A stretch of 5,248 nt of DNA, from contig JAEYWB010000622.1 of NCBI GenBank assembly GCA_023429275.1, positions 1 to 5,248 on the forward strand, read 5' to 3'. Within the stretch, counting starts at the first letter, position 1. Every line of letters starts with the position of its first letter. The position numbers and the translations under genes were made by a program. Source of the stretch: Planctomycetota bacterium (GTDB lineage: Bacteria > Planctomycetota > Planctomycetia > Planctomycetales > Planctomycetaceae). The notes under the pieces were generated by a model that was not told where the DNA came from, did not search any database, and was given only the letters and a program-made list of their open reading frames with translations. Below are positions 1 through 5,248 of this stretch, piece by piece.

Positions 1-183
1 CCCCCGATCCCCATGAACGGTCTCCCGGCCGATCCACCCAAGAGCAAGGAGCCGCCCCAGCTTCTGCCGGACGGCTGTTGCCGTAACGCCAAACTCTAGA
101 CAGAGTTGCGAAACGGACGACCGGCCCAGCCGCTGAATGGCGGCGAGATACTCGCGATCAGGTCTGTCGAGGGAGGCTTTCAT
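1..183 (-). CDS. Winged-helix transcriptional regulator, SufR/ArsR-like (N-terminal part, runs off left edge)
   Basis: The reverse strand gives an uninterrupted 61-codon reading frame from an ATG at 183 to the window edge, starting MKASLDRPDREYLAAI. Residues about 21-54 read as a winged-helix DNA-binding unit: a first helix (SSVSQLCLEFGV), a turn, a recognition helix (TATAVRQKLGRLLALG) and the start of the wing (WIGRETV). This pattern is typical of ArsR/DeoR/SufR-type repressors. The SufR comparison is an inference from helix style and from the Rieske ferredoxin gene just upstream. The C-terminal cysteines that would bind an Fe-S cluster in SufR lie outside the window. A 96-base gap separates it from the upstream Rieske gene, and that gap holds a perfect palindrome 39-64 bases before the start codon, which suggests autoregulation. 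No strong Shine-Dalgarno is seen; GGAAG about 12 bases upstream is the nearest match. Any other winged-helix family remains possible. Confidence 0.7.
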   Translation of the reverse strand, partial: MKASLDRPDREYLAAIQRLGRSSVSQLCLEFGVTATAVRQKLGRLLALGWIGRETVHGDRG

Positions 184-203
184 GGAGCTGGAACTTCCAC
201 CCC

Positions 204-231
204 ATCGTAAGCGTTCCCACATTTTTGACAA
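204..231 (-). promoter_or_regulatory. Weak candidate sigma70 promoter for the regulator gene
   Basis: On the minus strand TTGTCA (231-226, five of six matches to TTGACA) is followed after 16 bases by TACGAT (209-204, four of six matches to TATAAT). The -35 lies inside the palindrome at 222-247, so a bound repressor would block it. The predicted transcript would start near 197, leaving a very short leader before the ATG at 183. This is only a motif match; transcription from the upstream operon could also supply the regulator. Confidence 0.25.
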
Positions 232-247
232 CGAGATATGTCAAAAA
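222..247. promoter_or_regulatory. Perfect 9-bp palindrome, probable operator of the winged-helix regulator
   Basis: TTTTTGACA at 222-230 is repeated as its exact reverse complement TGTCAAAAA at 239-247, around an 8-base spacer. It lies in an AT-rich patch of an otherwise GC-rich window, upstream of the regulator gene that begins at 183 on the minus strand. Twofold symmetry with half-sites about 17 bases apart (centre to centre) suits a dimeric winged-helix repressor. It is not a terminator: on both strands the T run comes before the stem and the A run after it, the reverse of an intrinsic terminator. Which protein binds it is inferred from position only. Confidence 0.55.
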
Positions 248-279
248 GATTGGGGATCGGTGTTCGGTCCCGACCTGGG

Positions 280-588
280 TCAGATCGACACGAAAATCGA
301 ACCGTCCTGAATGGTCACGGGATAGACGCGAATCGGAGAGGTCGCCGGCATGCAGGTCGGCTTCCCGGTCCGGACGTCGAACTTCGCCCCGTGCCGGGGG
401 CAGGTGATCTGCCGGCCATCGAAGGGCCCGTCCGTCAGCGGCTGGCCGTCATGCGTGCAGACGTCGTCCAGGCAATAGAACTCGTCCCCTGCCCTGAGAA
501 TCAGCGCTGGCGTTTCATCGATCTCGACGGAGAGCCGTCCTCCCGGAGCAATATCCGAAACAGCCGCCAGTCGGATCAATTGAGACAT
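280..588 (-). CDS. Small Rieske [2Fe-2S] ferredoxin
   Basis: This 102-residue protein is a stand-alone Rieske domain with no membrane segment or signal peptide, so it is probably a cytoplasmic electron carrier. The two cluster-binding boxes are intact: C44-T-H46 in 'CTHDGQPL' and C63-P-R-H66 in 'CPRHGAKF', 16 residues apart, giving the two Cys and two His ligands. Length and motifs match the ferredoxin-subunit type of non-heme iron oxygenases and the NirD-like small Rieske proteins. No oxygenase partner is visible. Its start codon lies inside the end of the acyltransferase gene (13-base overlap), with a purine-rich GAGAGGGTGGA just before the ATG. It is therefore probably translated from the same mRNA as the two acyltransferase genes. 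Small Rieske ferredoxins also occur inside suf clusters of some bacteria, for example Streptomyces; the SufR-like gene after it makes that role a reasonable inference. Identity of the fold is near certain; the partner is unknown. Confidence 0.92.
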   Translation of the reverse strand: MSQLIRLAAVSDIAPGGRLSVEIDETPALILRAGDEFYCLDDVCTHDGQPLTDGPFDGRQITCPRHGAKFDVRTGKPTCMPATSPIRVYPVTIQDGSIFVSI

Positions 589-1907
589 TCCACCCTCTCG
601 GTCGCACGGTTCGAAGCGACCGGATGATAGCCCTCGAACGAAGGTTCCTGAACTGACTGGGGATTGACCTCATCCCGGGCCTTGCGAGGAAGCTGATCGG
701 GACGCGGAAAGAACCTCTTGAGGCTCAGGATCGGCCGCTCGACGAGAACCCAGCTCAACGAGGCGACGCCAAGCGACAGCCCGAGGGTCATGGCGAAGGC
801 CGCATAGCTGCGGAGACTGTCCGGCACCGAACCGAGGTCGATCGATTCGACGTAGCGGTGCACCGGCCGGTGAAGAACGTACAGGCCATAGCTCAACTGC
901 CCCAGCAAGGTGAGCGGCCTGATCGACAAGGCGCGCGACAACAACTGCTGAGGACGACTTGTGGCGGCGGTGACAATCAGCGCCGCGAAGATCGCCGCAA
1001 AGAGCGTGTGGCCGATCGTATGCGTTCCGATCCGGTCATTGACCAGGACCGGCCAGACCTTGTCGAGCACGAACAGCCCAGGAAGCGCCATCGCGAAGAA
1101 CCAGGGCGCGCCGCGGGAGAGGCGCATTCGCCACGCCGGATCGCGAAGCAGTGTCGCTGCAAGTCCTCCCATGGCGAGTCCATCGAGCCGACAGACCGTC
1201 GGCGCGAACGTGGTAACCCAGTGAAACCCGTTCAGATAGAGTGCGGTCCGCGCAGCGAGGGCCGTCCCGATCAGGCCGAAACAAAGTGGTGCCATCCAAC
1301 GGCGAGGCGTCAGTGCGACCACAAAAGGCCACACCAGATAGAACTGCTCTTCGATCGCCAGCGACCAGAAGTGCTTCAGGTACTGCGGTTCAGGCCACGA
1401 CTGGCGGAAGGCAAACAGCCAGTTCTGCAGATACGTCCAGTACCACCATTGATCGGCAGACAGCCTCGCCAGTCCCTGCTCCAGCTCCGGCGCCGCTCCG
1501 GTCGCCCGGCAGTACCAGGGCAGCCCGATAAACGTGATCGCGAGCGCCAGGTAATACAGCGGAAAGATCCGGACGGAACGCCTGAGGAAAAAGCTCGAGA
1601 AGTACCCGCGGCGCCCCGCTGTATCGAGCAGGATCCCCGTAATGAGGAAGCCGGAAAGGACAAAAAACAGGTCGACTCCGATCCACCCTGCCGTGCAGAC
1701 CCGCCGCACGACGTAATTGATTGGGCCTCCCCCCGCGGGACGAAGGCAGTCGTACAGGAACACCAGCAGGATCGCGAGTCCGCGAACGCCATCGAGTGCC
1801 GTCAGATGCCCGCCGTCAGTGCGTGACAGTTTCGACTCAGGATCGGCCACCGAATGGCTCCCTTCGGAGGCTGTGAGAGGTTCGACCTGGGATGCGGATG
1901 CTGTCAT
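576..1907 (-). CDS. Membrane acyltransferase, acyltransferase-3 (OafA/YrhL-like) family
   Basis: This 443-residue polytopic membrane protein belongs to the acyltransferase-3 family, which moves acyl groups (often acetyl) onto sugars of surface polysaccharides, glycolipids or similar acceptors at the cytoplasmic membrane. Residues 1-34 are a hydrophilic tail. Family landmarks follow in order: LDGVRGLAILLVF (38-50), WIGVDLFFVLSGFLI (75-89), the basic RRSVRIFPLYY (109-119), FWSLAIEEQFYLVWP (180-194) and LGQLSYGLYVLHRPV (335-349), then a last helix ending in VERP (389-392) and a 50-residue soluble tail. Family members usually have a histidine shortly after the first motif ('LLVxxxH'); here that place reads F-L-Y52-D53. 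The ATG at 1907 was chosen because it overlaps the GNAT stop as ATGA, follows GGGAAGGGGG at good spacing, and begins just before the family domain. The frame stays open further upstream only as a shadow of the GNAT gene. Acceptor and acyl donor are unknown. Confidence 0.92.
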   Translation of the reverse strand: MTASASQVEPLTASEGSHSVADPESKLSRTDGGHLTALDGVRGLAILLVFLYDCLRPAGGGPINYVVRRVCTAGWIGVDLFFVLSGFLITGILLDTAGRRGYFSSFFLRRSVRIFPLYYLALAITFIGLPWYCRATGAAPELEQGLARLSADQWWYWTYLQNWLFAFRQSWPEPQYLKHFWSLAIEEQFYLVWPFVVALTPRRWMAPLCFGLIGTALAARTALYLNGFHWVTTFAPTVCRLDGLAMGGLAATLLRDPAWRMRLSRGAPWFFAMALPGLFVLDKVWPVLVNDRIGTHTIGHTLFAAIFAALIVTAATSRPQQLLSRALSIRPLTLLGQLSYGLYVLHRPVHRYVESIDLGSVPDSLRSYAAFAMTLGLSLGVASLSWVLVERPILSLKRFFPRPDQLPRKARDEVNPQSVQEPSFEGYHPVASNRATERVECLN

Positions 1908-3169
1908 CGATGTCCCCCTTCCCTCCCGGCACTGCCCGCCGACGTCCCGGTCGCCCCGCGTCCGAGCAGAGCGTCCCGGATGCTGCGTGCTGTCCCCAGC
2001 ACGGCCGAGGCGACAACGGCCGCACGGCTCGTCAGAAACATCCGGCTCTGAAACCGGCTGCGATCGGCCCAGACGTGTTCGATGAACGATCCCTCCGACG
2101 CGCAGCTGTCGACCCAGCGGATGTCCGGCAGGAGTTCTTCGGCATGTTCGAGAAGCTGCGCCTTGAGCTGAAAACCCGGGCAGCCTCGTTCGGTTTCCGG
2201 ATCCCACCCGAGCTTGAACGCGAACGCCCCTTCCCCGCTGAGGACGTGAGCCACGATGGCGATCGTGCTCTGGTTCACCCGCACCCGCGAGAACAGCGTC
2301 CGTCCGGAGGCCGCGAATCCCGCCATCATCTCCTGGAAGAAGCGACGGTTGTCCTCGCAGCAGTCGAGCGCCGTCCCGTTGGCCGCCTTCCATCCGAGGG
2401 CCTCCAGGCCGAGGAACTCTGCGATCGGCGTCGCGACGGATTCCGCGTCACACCGATCGACACGGAACTCGGTCGAACCGAGCCGCTCGAGTTCTCTCCA
2501 GCCGCGGCGAAGGCTTCTGGCTCGTTTCGGCGAAACTCCGCGTGCGAGCTGCTCTGGACTCTGATCGGTACGCAACATCGCCCGCGTCCAGGTTCGAGCG
2601 TCGCTCCATTCGACGTTGGCGGATGCGGCCGTCGAGCTCATCAGCTCGCCCAGCGAGTCGGCCTCGCGGAACCGTGGAAACTCGACACCGTGCCAGGAGT
2701 GCGATCCCTCGATCAGTTCGGTCCAGAACTGCCTCAGGACTTCGGGAGCGACGCTCCGATCAACCAGCAGTCCATCCAGGTACGTATGCGGGGTCTGCCA
2801 GGCCCGAAGGTGTGGCACCGGCAACCGCCTCGAGGCGGGGACCTCTTCGAAGAGGCCGAGGCCGAGGAGTCGTCCGCGATGGTCCTCGACGGTCGCCAGG
2901 ACAGGCTTCGCCAGGCCGGGAAGATGCTGGAGCGCAGGGAGAACGAATTCGGGTTCAATGAACGGGTTCGGAGTCAGGCTGCGGCTGGCAAGATCTCTCC
3001 AGCGGCGTATGAAGGCAGGGGTGAGCAGGTCCCGACCGGCGAAGCGAGTCGTCAGCGAGGACGTGTCCCGGGCGCCTCCGAGGGAGCCTGAAACGGAAGT
3101 CCACTCCGCGGGGTGCGGTGAGACTCCAGCTTCGAAACGGTCTGTCGCGGGGGCGTCGTGTTGCGTCAT
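1904..3169 (-). CDS. GNAT-type acetyltransferase, BcsL/CelD (BioF2-like) family
   Basis: The 421-residue product resembles the BcsL/CelD and FemAB-like double-GNAT proteins, many of which act in exopolysaccharide or surface-glycan synthesis. An N-terminal half (about 45-185) carries the 'TPNPFIEPEF' type opening (66-75) and a divergent GNAT-like fold. The C-terminal half (about 210-365) carries SPKRARSLRRGWRELERLG (213-231), LEALGWKAANGTAL (255-268) and the 'F-K-L-G-W-D ... P-G' segment (318-332), which match the Acetyltransf_6 pattern. No signal peptide or clear membrane helix is seen, so it is probably cytoplasmic. The stop codon shares ATGA with the acyltransferase start, pointing to coupled translation and a joint task. 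The start is uncertain. The ATG at 3169 is preferred because it joins by ATGA to a short leader ORF, although it has no Shine-Dalgarno of its own. An in-frame ATG at 3223 would add 18 residues but also lacks one. Substrate unknown. Confidence 0.8.
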   Translation of the reverse strand: MTQHDAPATDRFEAGVSPHPAEWTSVSGSLGGARDTSSLTTRFAGRDLLTPAFIRRWRDLASRSLTPNPFIEPEFVLPALQHLPGLAKPVLATVEDHRGRLLGLGLFEEVPASRRLPVPHLRAWQTPHTYLDGLLVDRSVAPEVLRQFWTELIEGSHSWHGVEFPRFREADSLGELMSSTAASANVEWSDARTWTRAMLRTDQSPEQLARGVSPKRARSLRRGWRELERLGSTEFRVDRCDAESVATPIAEFLGLEALGWKAANGTALDCCEDNRRFFQEMMAGFAASGRTLFSRVRVNQSTIAIVAHVLSGEGAFAFKLGWDPETERGCPGFQLKAQLLEHAEELLPDIRWVDSCASEGSFIEHVWADRSRFQSRMFLTSRAAVVASAVLGTARSIRDALLGRGATGTSAGSAGREGGHR

Positions 3170-3237
3170 GGCAACGGAACCGTAGGTCGTACAGGTCGAG
3201 GCTGGCCTGGTCCGCAGGGACATAAAAGGTTTGTCAT
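3166..3237 (-). CDS. Possible 23-residue leader ORF coupled to the GNAT gene
   Basis: An ATG at 3237 on the minus strand opens a 23-codon frame (begins MTNLLCPCGPGQ, proline-rich end) that stops with TGA at 3166, overlapping the GNAT ATG at 3169 as ATGA. It is preceded by GGGAAGGGGACC, a better ribosome binding site than either GNAT start has. The same 9-mer GGGAAGGGG also precedes the acyltransferase start. The simplest reading is that ribosomes load here and reinitiate at the GNAT start. It may equally be a chance ORF or the peptide may have no function of its own. No homologue is recognised. Confidence 0.35.
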   Translation of the reverse strand: MTNLLCPCGPGQPRPVRPTVPLP

Positions 3238-3297
3238 GGTCCCCTTCCCGATCGTGCCGGCTATTCCGGTCCTGAGGATCGTTTCGACCGGAGACGG

Positions 3298-3325
3298 TTC
3301 ACATTCGGTTGCCATCACGCATAAT
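3298..3325 (+). promoter_or_regulatory. Probable sigma70 promoter of the beta-propeller gene
   Basis: TTCACA at 3298-3303 (five of six to TTGACA) and CATAAT at 3320-3325 (five of six to TATAAT) are separated by 16 bases. A transcript would start near 3332, giving a leader of about 39 bases before the ATG at 3371, which has GAGG five bases upstream as ribosome binding site. Two near-consensus boxes at a good spacing stand out in this GC-rich DNA, but no experiment supports them here. Confidence 0.5.
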
Positions 3326-3349
3326 GCAGTCTCGATCAGTTCGTTTCAC
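3321..3349 (-). promoter_or_regulatory. Weak candidate promoter of the minus-strand operon, overlapping the plus-strand -10
   Basis: On the minus strand GTGAAA (3349-3344) and CATTAT (3326-3321) are 17 bases apart, each matching four of six consensus bases. The -10 box is the reverse complement of almost the same bases as the plus-strand CATAAT, within the sequence GCATAATGC. If both are used, the two transcription units would compete for one polymerase site. The match is weak; the true operon promoter could lie elsewhere between 3238 and 3370. Confidence 0.25.
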
Positions 3350-3370
3350 CTCGTCATTTCCGAGGCCGTC

Positions 3371-4636
3371 ATGCGCCGTTCCATAACCCGCCATTTCCTC
3401 GTCCCGGTTCTCTCGCTCGGCCTCGGGGCTTCACTCGCGCAGGGCGACAACTGGCCGAACTGGCGTGGACCGCAGCTCAACGGCGTCGCGACGGGGGAAT
3501 TCCCGACAGAGTGGTCGGGCGACAAGAACCTGAAGTGGAAGATCGAGCTGCCGAGTGGCGGCTCCACGCCGATCGTGTGGGACGGCCGCGTCTACGTCAC
3601 CTGCGGCAAGGAGGGAAAGAACGTCCTCGTCGCCCTCGACATGGACGGCAAGTCCCTGTGGGAAGCCAGGATCGGCGCTGAGAGACCCGGTAAGCATCAG
3701 AAGGCGACCGGCGCGAATCCGTCGGCCGTGACAGACGGAGAAGTGATCGCAGCCTATTTCAAGAGCGGCGACGTCGCCGGAGTCGACACTTCGGGCAAGG
3801 TTCTCTGGGAGAAGAATCTTCAGAAGGAGTACGGCGAAGACACTCTGTGGTGGGACCTCGGCACGTCTCCGGTCATGACGGCAAAGCACGTCATTGTCAC
3901 CGTGATGCAGAGCGAGCCCTCCCCTTCCTACCTCGTCGCCCTCGACAAGAAGACCGGTGACATCGCCTGGAAGGTCGACCGAAATGTCCCGGCTCCCAAA
4001 GAGGCCGCGCAGAGTTACACGACGCCGGTCGTTCTGAAGCACAACGGCAAGGAGATCATCGTCGTTCTGGGGGCGGACCACGTCACCGCTCACGACGCGG
4101 CAACGGGGACGGAGCTCTGGCGGGTCGGAGGCCTCAATCCTGAGCAGAACGGCTTCTTCCGGTCGATCTCGTCGCCGGTCGTCGACAACGGAATCGTGAT
4201 CGCCCCCTATGCCCGCGGCGGGTCGCTGACAGCGATCGAACTCGGCGGATCGGGAGACGTCACGAAATCGCACGTCAAATGGTCAAAGGGGGACCTCTCG
4301 GCCGACGTTCCGACGCCCGTCGCGCACGATGGCAAGGTCTATGTCGCGACCGACAAGGGGAAAGTCGGCTGTCGGGACGTTGCCTCGGGCGAAGAGGTCT
4401 GGACGGTCAACCTGCCGAAGAACCGCCTCGCCTACAGCGCTTCACCGGTCCTGGCGAACGGACGGCTCTACCTGACTCGCGAAGACGGGACCACGTTCGT
4501 GCTGAACGCGAAGAACGGCGAACTCGTCTCTTCAAACGCCTTGCCGCAGGAGGAGAAGACGGTGGCGACGCCGGTATTCGTCGATGGTCGCGTGCTGCTG
4601 CGGACGTTCGAGCATCTCTACTGCTTCGGCAGCTAG
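3371..4636 (+). CDS. Secreted PQQ-like beta-propeller repeat protein
   Basis: The 421-residue product has an N-terminal signal peptide (basic MRRSITRH, hydrophobic 9-22, likely cut near A23 or G25) and then the NWPNWRGP opening common in planctomycete propeller proteins. Eight repeats of the form 'PV-x-x-(D/N)G-x-(V/L)-(Y/I)-V' begin near residues 67, 118, 167, 219, 269, 316, 359 and 401, most followed by an 'A-x-(D/N)-x-x-(T/D)G-x-x-x-W' strand. The last repeat ends at LYCFGS without its W strand, and the N-terminal NLKWKIEL (53-60) looks able to fill it, closing an eight-bladed ring. There is no CxxCH haem site and no disulfide-type Cys pair as in PQQ alcohol dehydrogenases, so enzyme activity should not be assumed; it may be a binding or scaffold protein outside the cytoplasm. 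The ATG at 3371 was chosen for its signal peptide and GAGG site; the frame is open upstream to 3158 but codes nothing signal-like. It is divergent from the acyltransferase operon. Confidence 0.9.
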   Translation: MRRSITRHFLVPVLSLGLGASLAQGDNWPNWRGPQLNGVATGEFPTEWSGDKNLKWKIELPSGGSTPIVWDGRVYVTCGKEGKNVLVALDMDGKSLWEARIGAERPGKHQKATGANPSAVTDGEVIAAYFKSGDVAGVDTSGKVLWEKNLQKEYGEDTLWWDLGTSPVMTAKHVIVTVMQSEPSPSYLVALDKKTGDIAWKVDRNVPAPKEAAQSYTTPVVLKHNGKEIIVVLGADHVTAHDAATGTELWRVGGLNPEQNGFFRSISSPVVDNGIVIAPYARGGSLTAIELGGSGDVTKSHVKWSKGDLSADVPTPVAHDGKVYVATDKGKVGCRDVASGEEVWTVNLPKNRLAYSASPVLANGRLYLTREDGTTFVLNAKNGELVSSNALPQEEKTVATPVFVDGRVLLRTFEHLYCFGS

Positions 4637-4654
4637 AGGTGGGCGGCATTCCCC

Positions 4655-4681
4655 GGACACGACGGTCAGTCGACCTTGTCC
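4655..4681. terminator. Weak hairpin between the convergent propeller and esterase genes
   Basis: GGACA (4655-4659) can pair with TGTCC (4677-4681), and inside it GGTC (4664-4667) pairs with GACC (4672-4675) around a four-base AGTC loop, leaving a CGAC bulge. It spans the esterase stop codon and lies 19 bases after the propeller stop. There is no T run on either side, so it is a poor intrinsic terminator; it is noted because convergent genes only 29 bases apart need some transcript end here. Confidence 0.2.
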
Positions 4682-5248
4682 AGCGCGAACCGCATTCCGC
4701 GGCTGGCCGCCGGGAGGATGACCGATCCGTGGTCTTCCTCCGCGAACTCGCGGAAGAGAATGGTGACATCGGTCAGCTTCGCGGCGGCAAGACGCTCGGA
4801 CATCGCGCGGGCGTTGATCGCCATCTTCCGTGATTTCAGCATGGCGGCCCGCATCGGGTCGGCGCCCGGCACCGGTGTCCCTTCCCACTCGCCACAGCTG
4901 ATCATCAGCCGGGCCGGGGTCGGAGCCATGCGGTGTCGTTCAACAAACGCCTTCTCGTCTTCGAGGATCGCTTCATTTTGCCACCAGATGGAGGGGCTCG
5001 AAGCAACGTAGCTCTGGAAGGCCTGAGGTTTCGTGAACAGCACGTGCAAGGTGAACAGTCCGCCGAAGGAATGGCCGAAGAGAGTCTGCCGCGCGGTGTC
5101 GATCTTGTACTTCTTCTCGATCAGGGGCTTGAGTTCGTCCTCGATGAAAGTGAGGAACTGGTCATTCCCGCCCGTCTTTCCGATCGGGGCCCCGGGGGGA
5201 AAAGTCTTCAGATAGTCGTCCGGAACGGAACCGACGAGATCGTAGGAC
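4666..5248 (-). CDS. Alpha/beta-hydrolase esterase, esterase D / IroE-like (C-terminal part, runs off right edge)
   Basis: The reverse strand is open from the right edge to a TGA at 4666, giving 193 visible residues. The N-terminus is outside the window. The nucleophile motif G-H-S-F-G-G (visible residues 58-63, serine codon at 5070-5068) follows the helix and strand 'FIEDELKPLIEKKYKID ... QTLFGHSFGG', and 'SYVASSPSIWWQNE' comes next, all typical of the putative-esterase (esterase D / COG2819) group that includes the siderophore esterase IroE. The likely catalytic histidine is in 'EEDHGSVILPAA' near the C-terminus, which is at its usual place. Such enzymes cleave ester bonds of siderophores, formylglutathione or polysaccharide side groups; the substrate cannot be read from this fragment. 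A TTG at 5049 could be mistaken for a start, but it lies four codons after the nucleophile motif and is internal. It converges with the propeller gene. Confidence 0.88.
   Translation of the reverse strand, partial: SYDLVGSVPDDYLKTFPPGAPIGKTGGNDQFLTFIEDELKPLIEKKYKIDTARQTLFGHSFGGLFTLHVLFTKPQAFQSYVASSPSIWWQNEAILEDEKAFVERHRMAPTPARLMISCGEWEGTPVPGADPMRAAMLKSRKMAINARAMSERLAAAKLTDVTILFREFAEEDHGSVILPAASRGMRFALDKVD

Noticed and set aside
222..247. Palindrome read as an intrinsic terminator for the Rieske gene
   Set aside because: The stem is AT-rich and its T run precedes the stem on both strands, so no U tail follows the hairpin.
858..1826. 322-codon plus-strand open frame antisense to the acyltransferase gene
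   Set aside because: Its product is charged low-complexity sequence rich in Arg, Gln and Pro with no domain. It mirrors the acyltransferase gene, whose family motifs are clear; GC-rich genes often leave the antisense frame open.
1908..2393. 162-codon upstream extension of the acyltransferase frame
   Set aside because: It lies wholly inside the GNAT gene in another frame, has shadow-like composition, and the ATG at 1907 has a ribosome binding site and the coupled overlap.
1892..3091. 399-codon plus-strand open frame antisense to the GNAT gene
   Set aside because: No recognisable domain, Arg/Pro/Glu-rich shadow composition, and no ribosome binding site. The minus-strand GNAT frame has family motifs and an ATGA junction with the next gene.
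3158..3370. 71-codon upstream extension of the propeller frame
   Set aside because: It would bury the signal peptide internally, covers the promoter-like boxes and overlaps the GNAT start. The ATG at 3371 has GAGG upstream and begins a proper signal peptide.
3431..4273. 280-codon minus-strand frame antisense to the propeller gene
   Set aside because: Repetitive Arg/Asp/Val-rich shadow composition without a domain; the opposite strand carries clear propeller repeats.
4279..4833. 184-codon plus-strand frame spanning the end of the propeller gene and the esterase end
   Set aside because: It is out of frame with the propeller and antisense to the esterase, both of which have convincing motifs.

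Overview
The window looks like chromosomal DNA of a GC-rich bacterium, most likely a planctomycete (Planctomycetota). The main support is the secreted PQQ-type beta-propeller with an 'NWPNWRGP' start to its mature region, a protein style that is very common in that phylum. The mix of acyltransferase and alpha/beta-hydrolase genes fits but is not diagnostic. The assignment is an inference from protein style, not from a marker gene. No rRNA, tRNA, CRISPR array, transposase or integrase is visible.

Layout. (1) Bases 1-183, minus strand: the first 61 codons of a winged-helix regulator that runs off the left edge, resembling the SufR/ArsR-like group. (2) Bases 184-279: an AT-rich spacer with a perfect 9-bp inverted repeat, placed like an operator in front of the regulator. 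(3) Bases 280-3169, minus strand: three tightly packed genes read right to left, namely a BcsL/CelD-type GNAT acetyltransferase, a membrane acyltransferase of the OafA-like acyltransferase-3 family, and a small Rieske ferredoxin. The first two share an ATGA stop/start and the last two overlap by 13 bases, so they very probably form one translationally coupled operon. A possible 23-residue leader ORF with a good ribosome binding site ends in another ATGA on the GNAT start. (4) Bases 3238-3370: a divergent intergenic region with a near-consensus sigma70 promoter for the plus strand and a weaker overlapping one for the minus strand. (5) Bases 3371-4636, plus strand: a secreted beta-propeller protein with eight recognisable repeats. 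(6) Bases 4666-5248, minus strand: the C-terminal 193 residues of an alpha/beta-hydrolase esterase, convergent with the propeller gene and running off the right edge.

How the genes work together. The GNAT and the membrane acyltransferase probably act in one pathway of cell-surface or polysaccharide modification, because their translation is coupled. The Rieske ferredoxin sits between this acylation pair and a SufR-like regulator. Such ferredoxins occur inside suf (Fe-S cluster assembly) loci of some bacteria, so the region left of the window may hold suf genes. The propeller and the esterase are separate transcription units of unknown relation to the rest. I see no clearly new defence or mobile system. 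The items most worth a second look are the operator-like palindrome, the leader ORF, the shared divergent promoter, and an acyltransferase lacking the usual first histidine.
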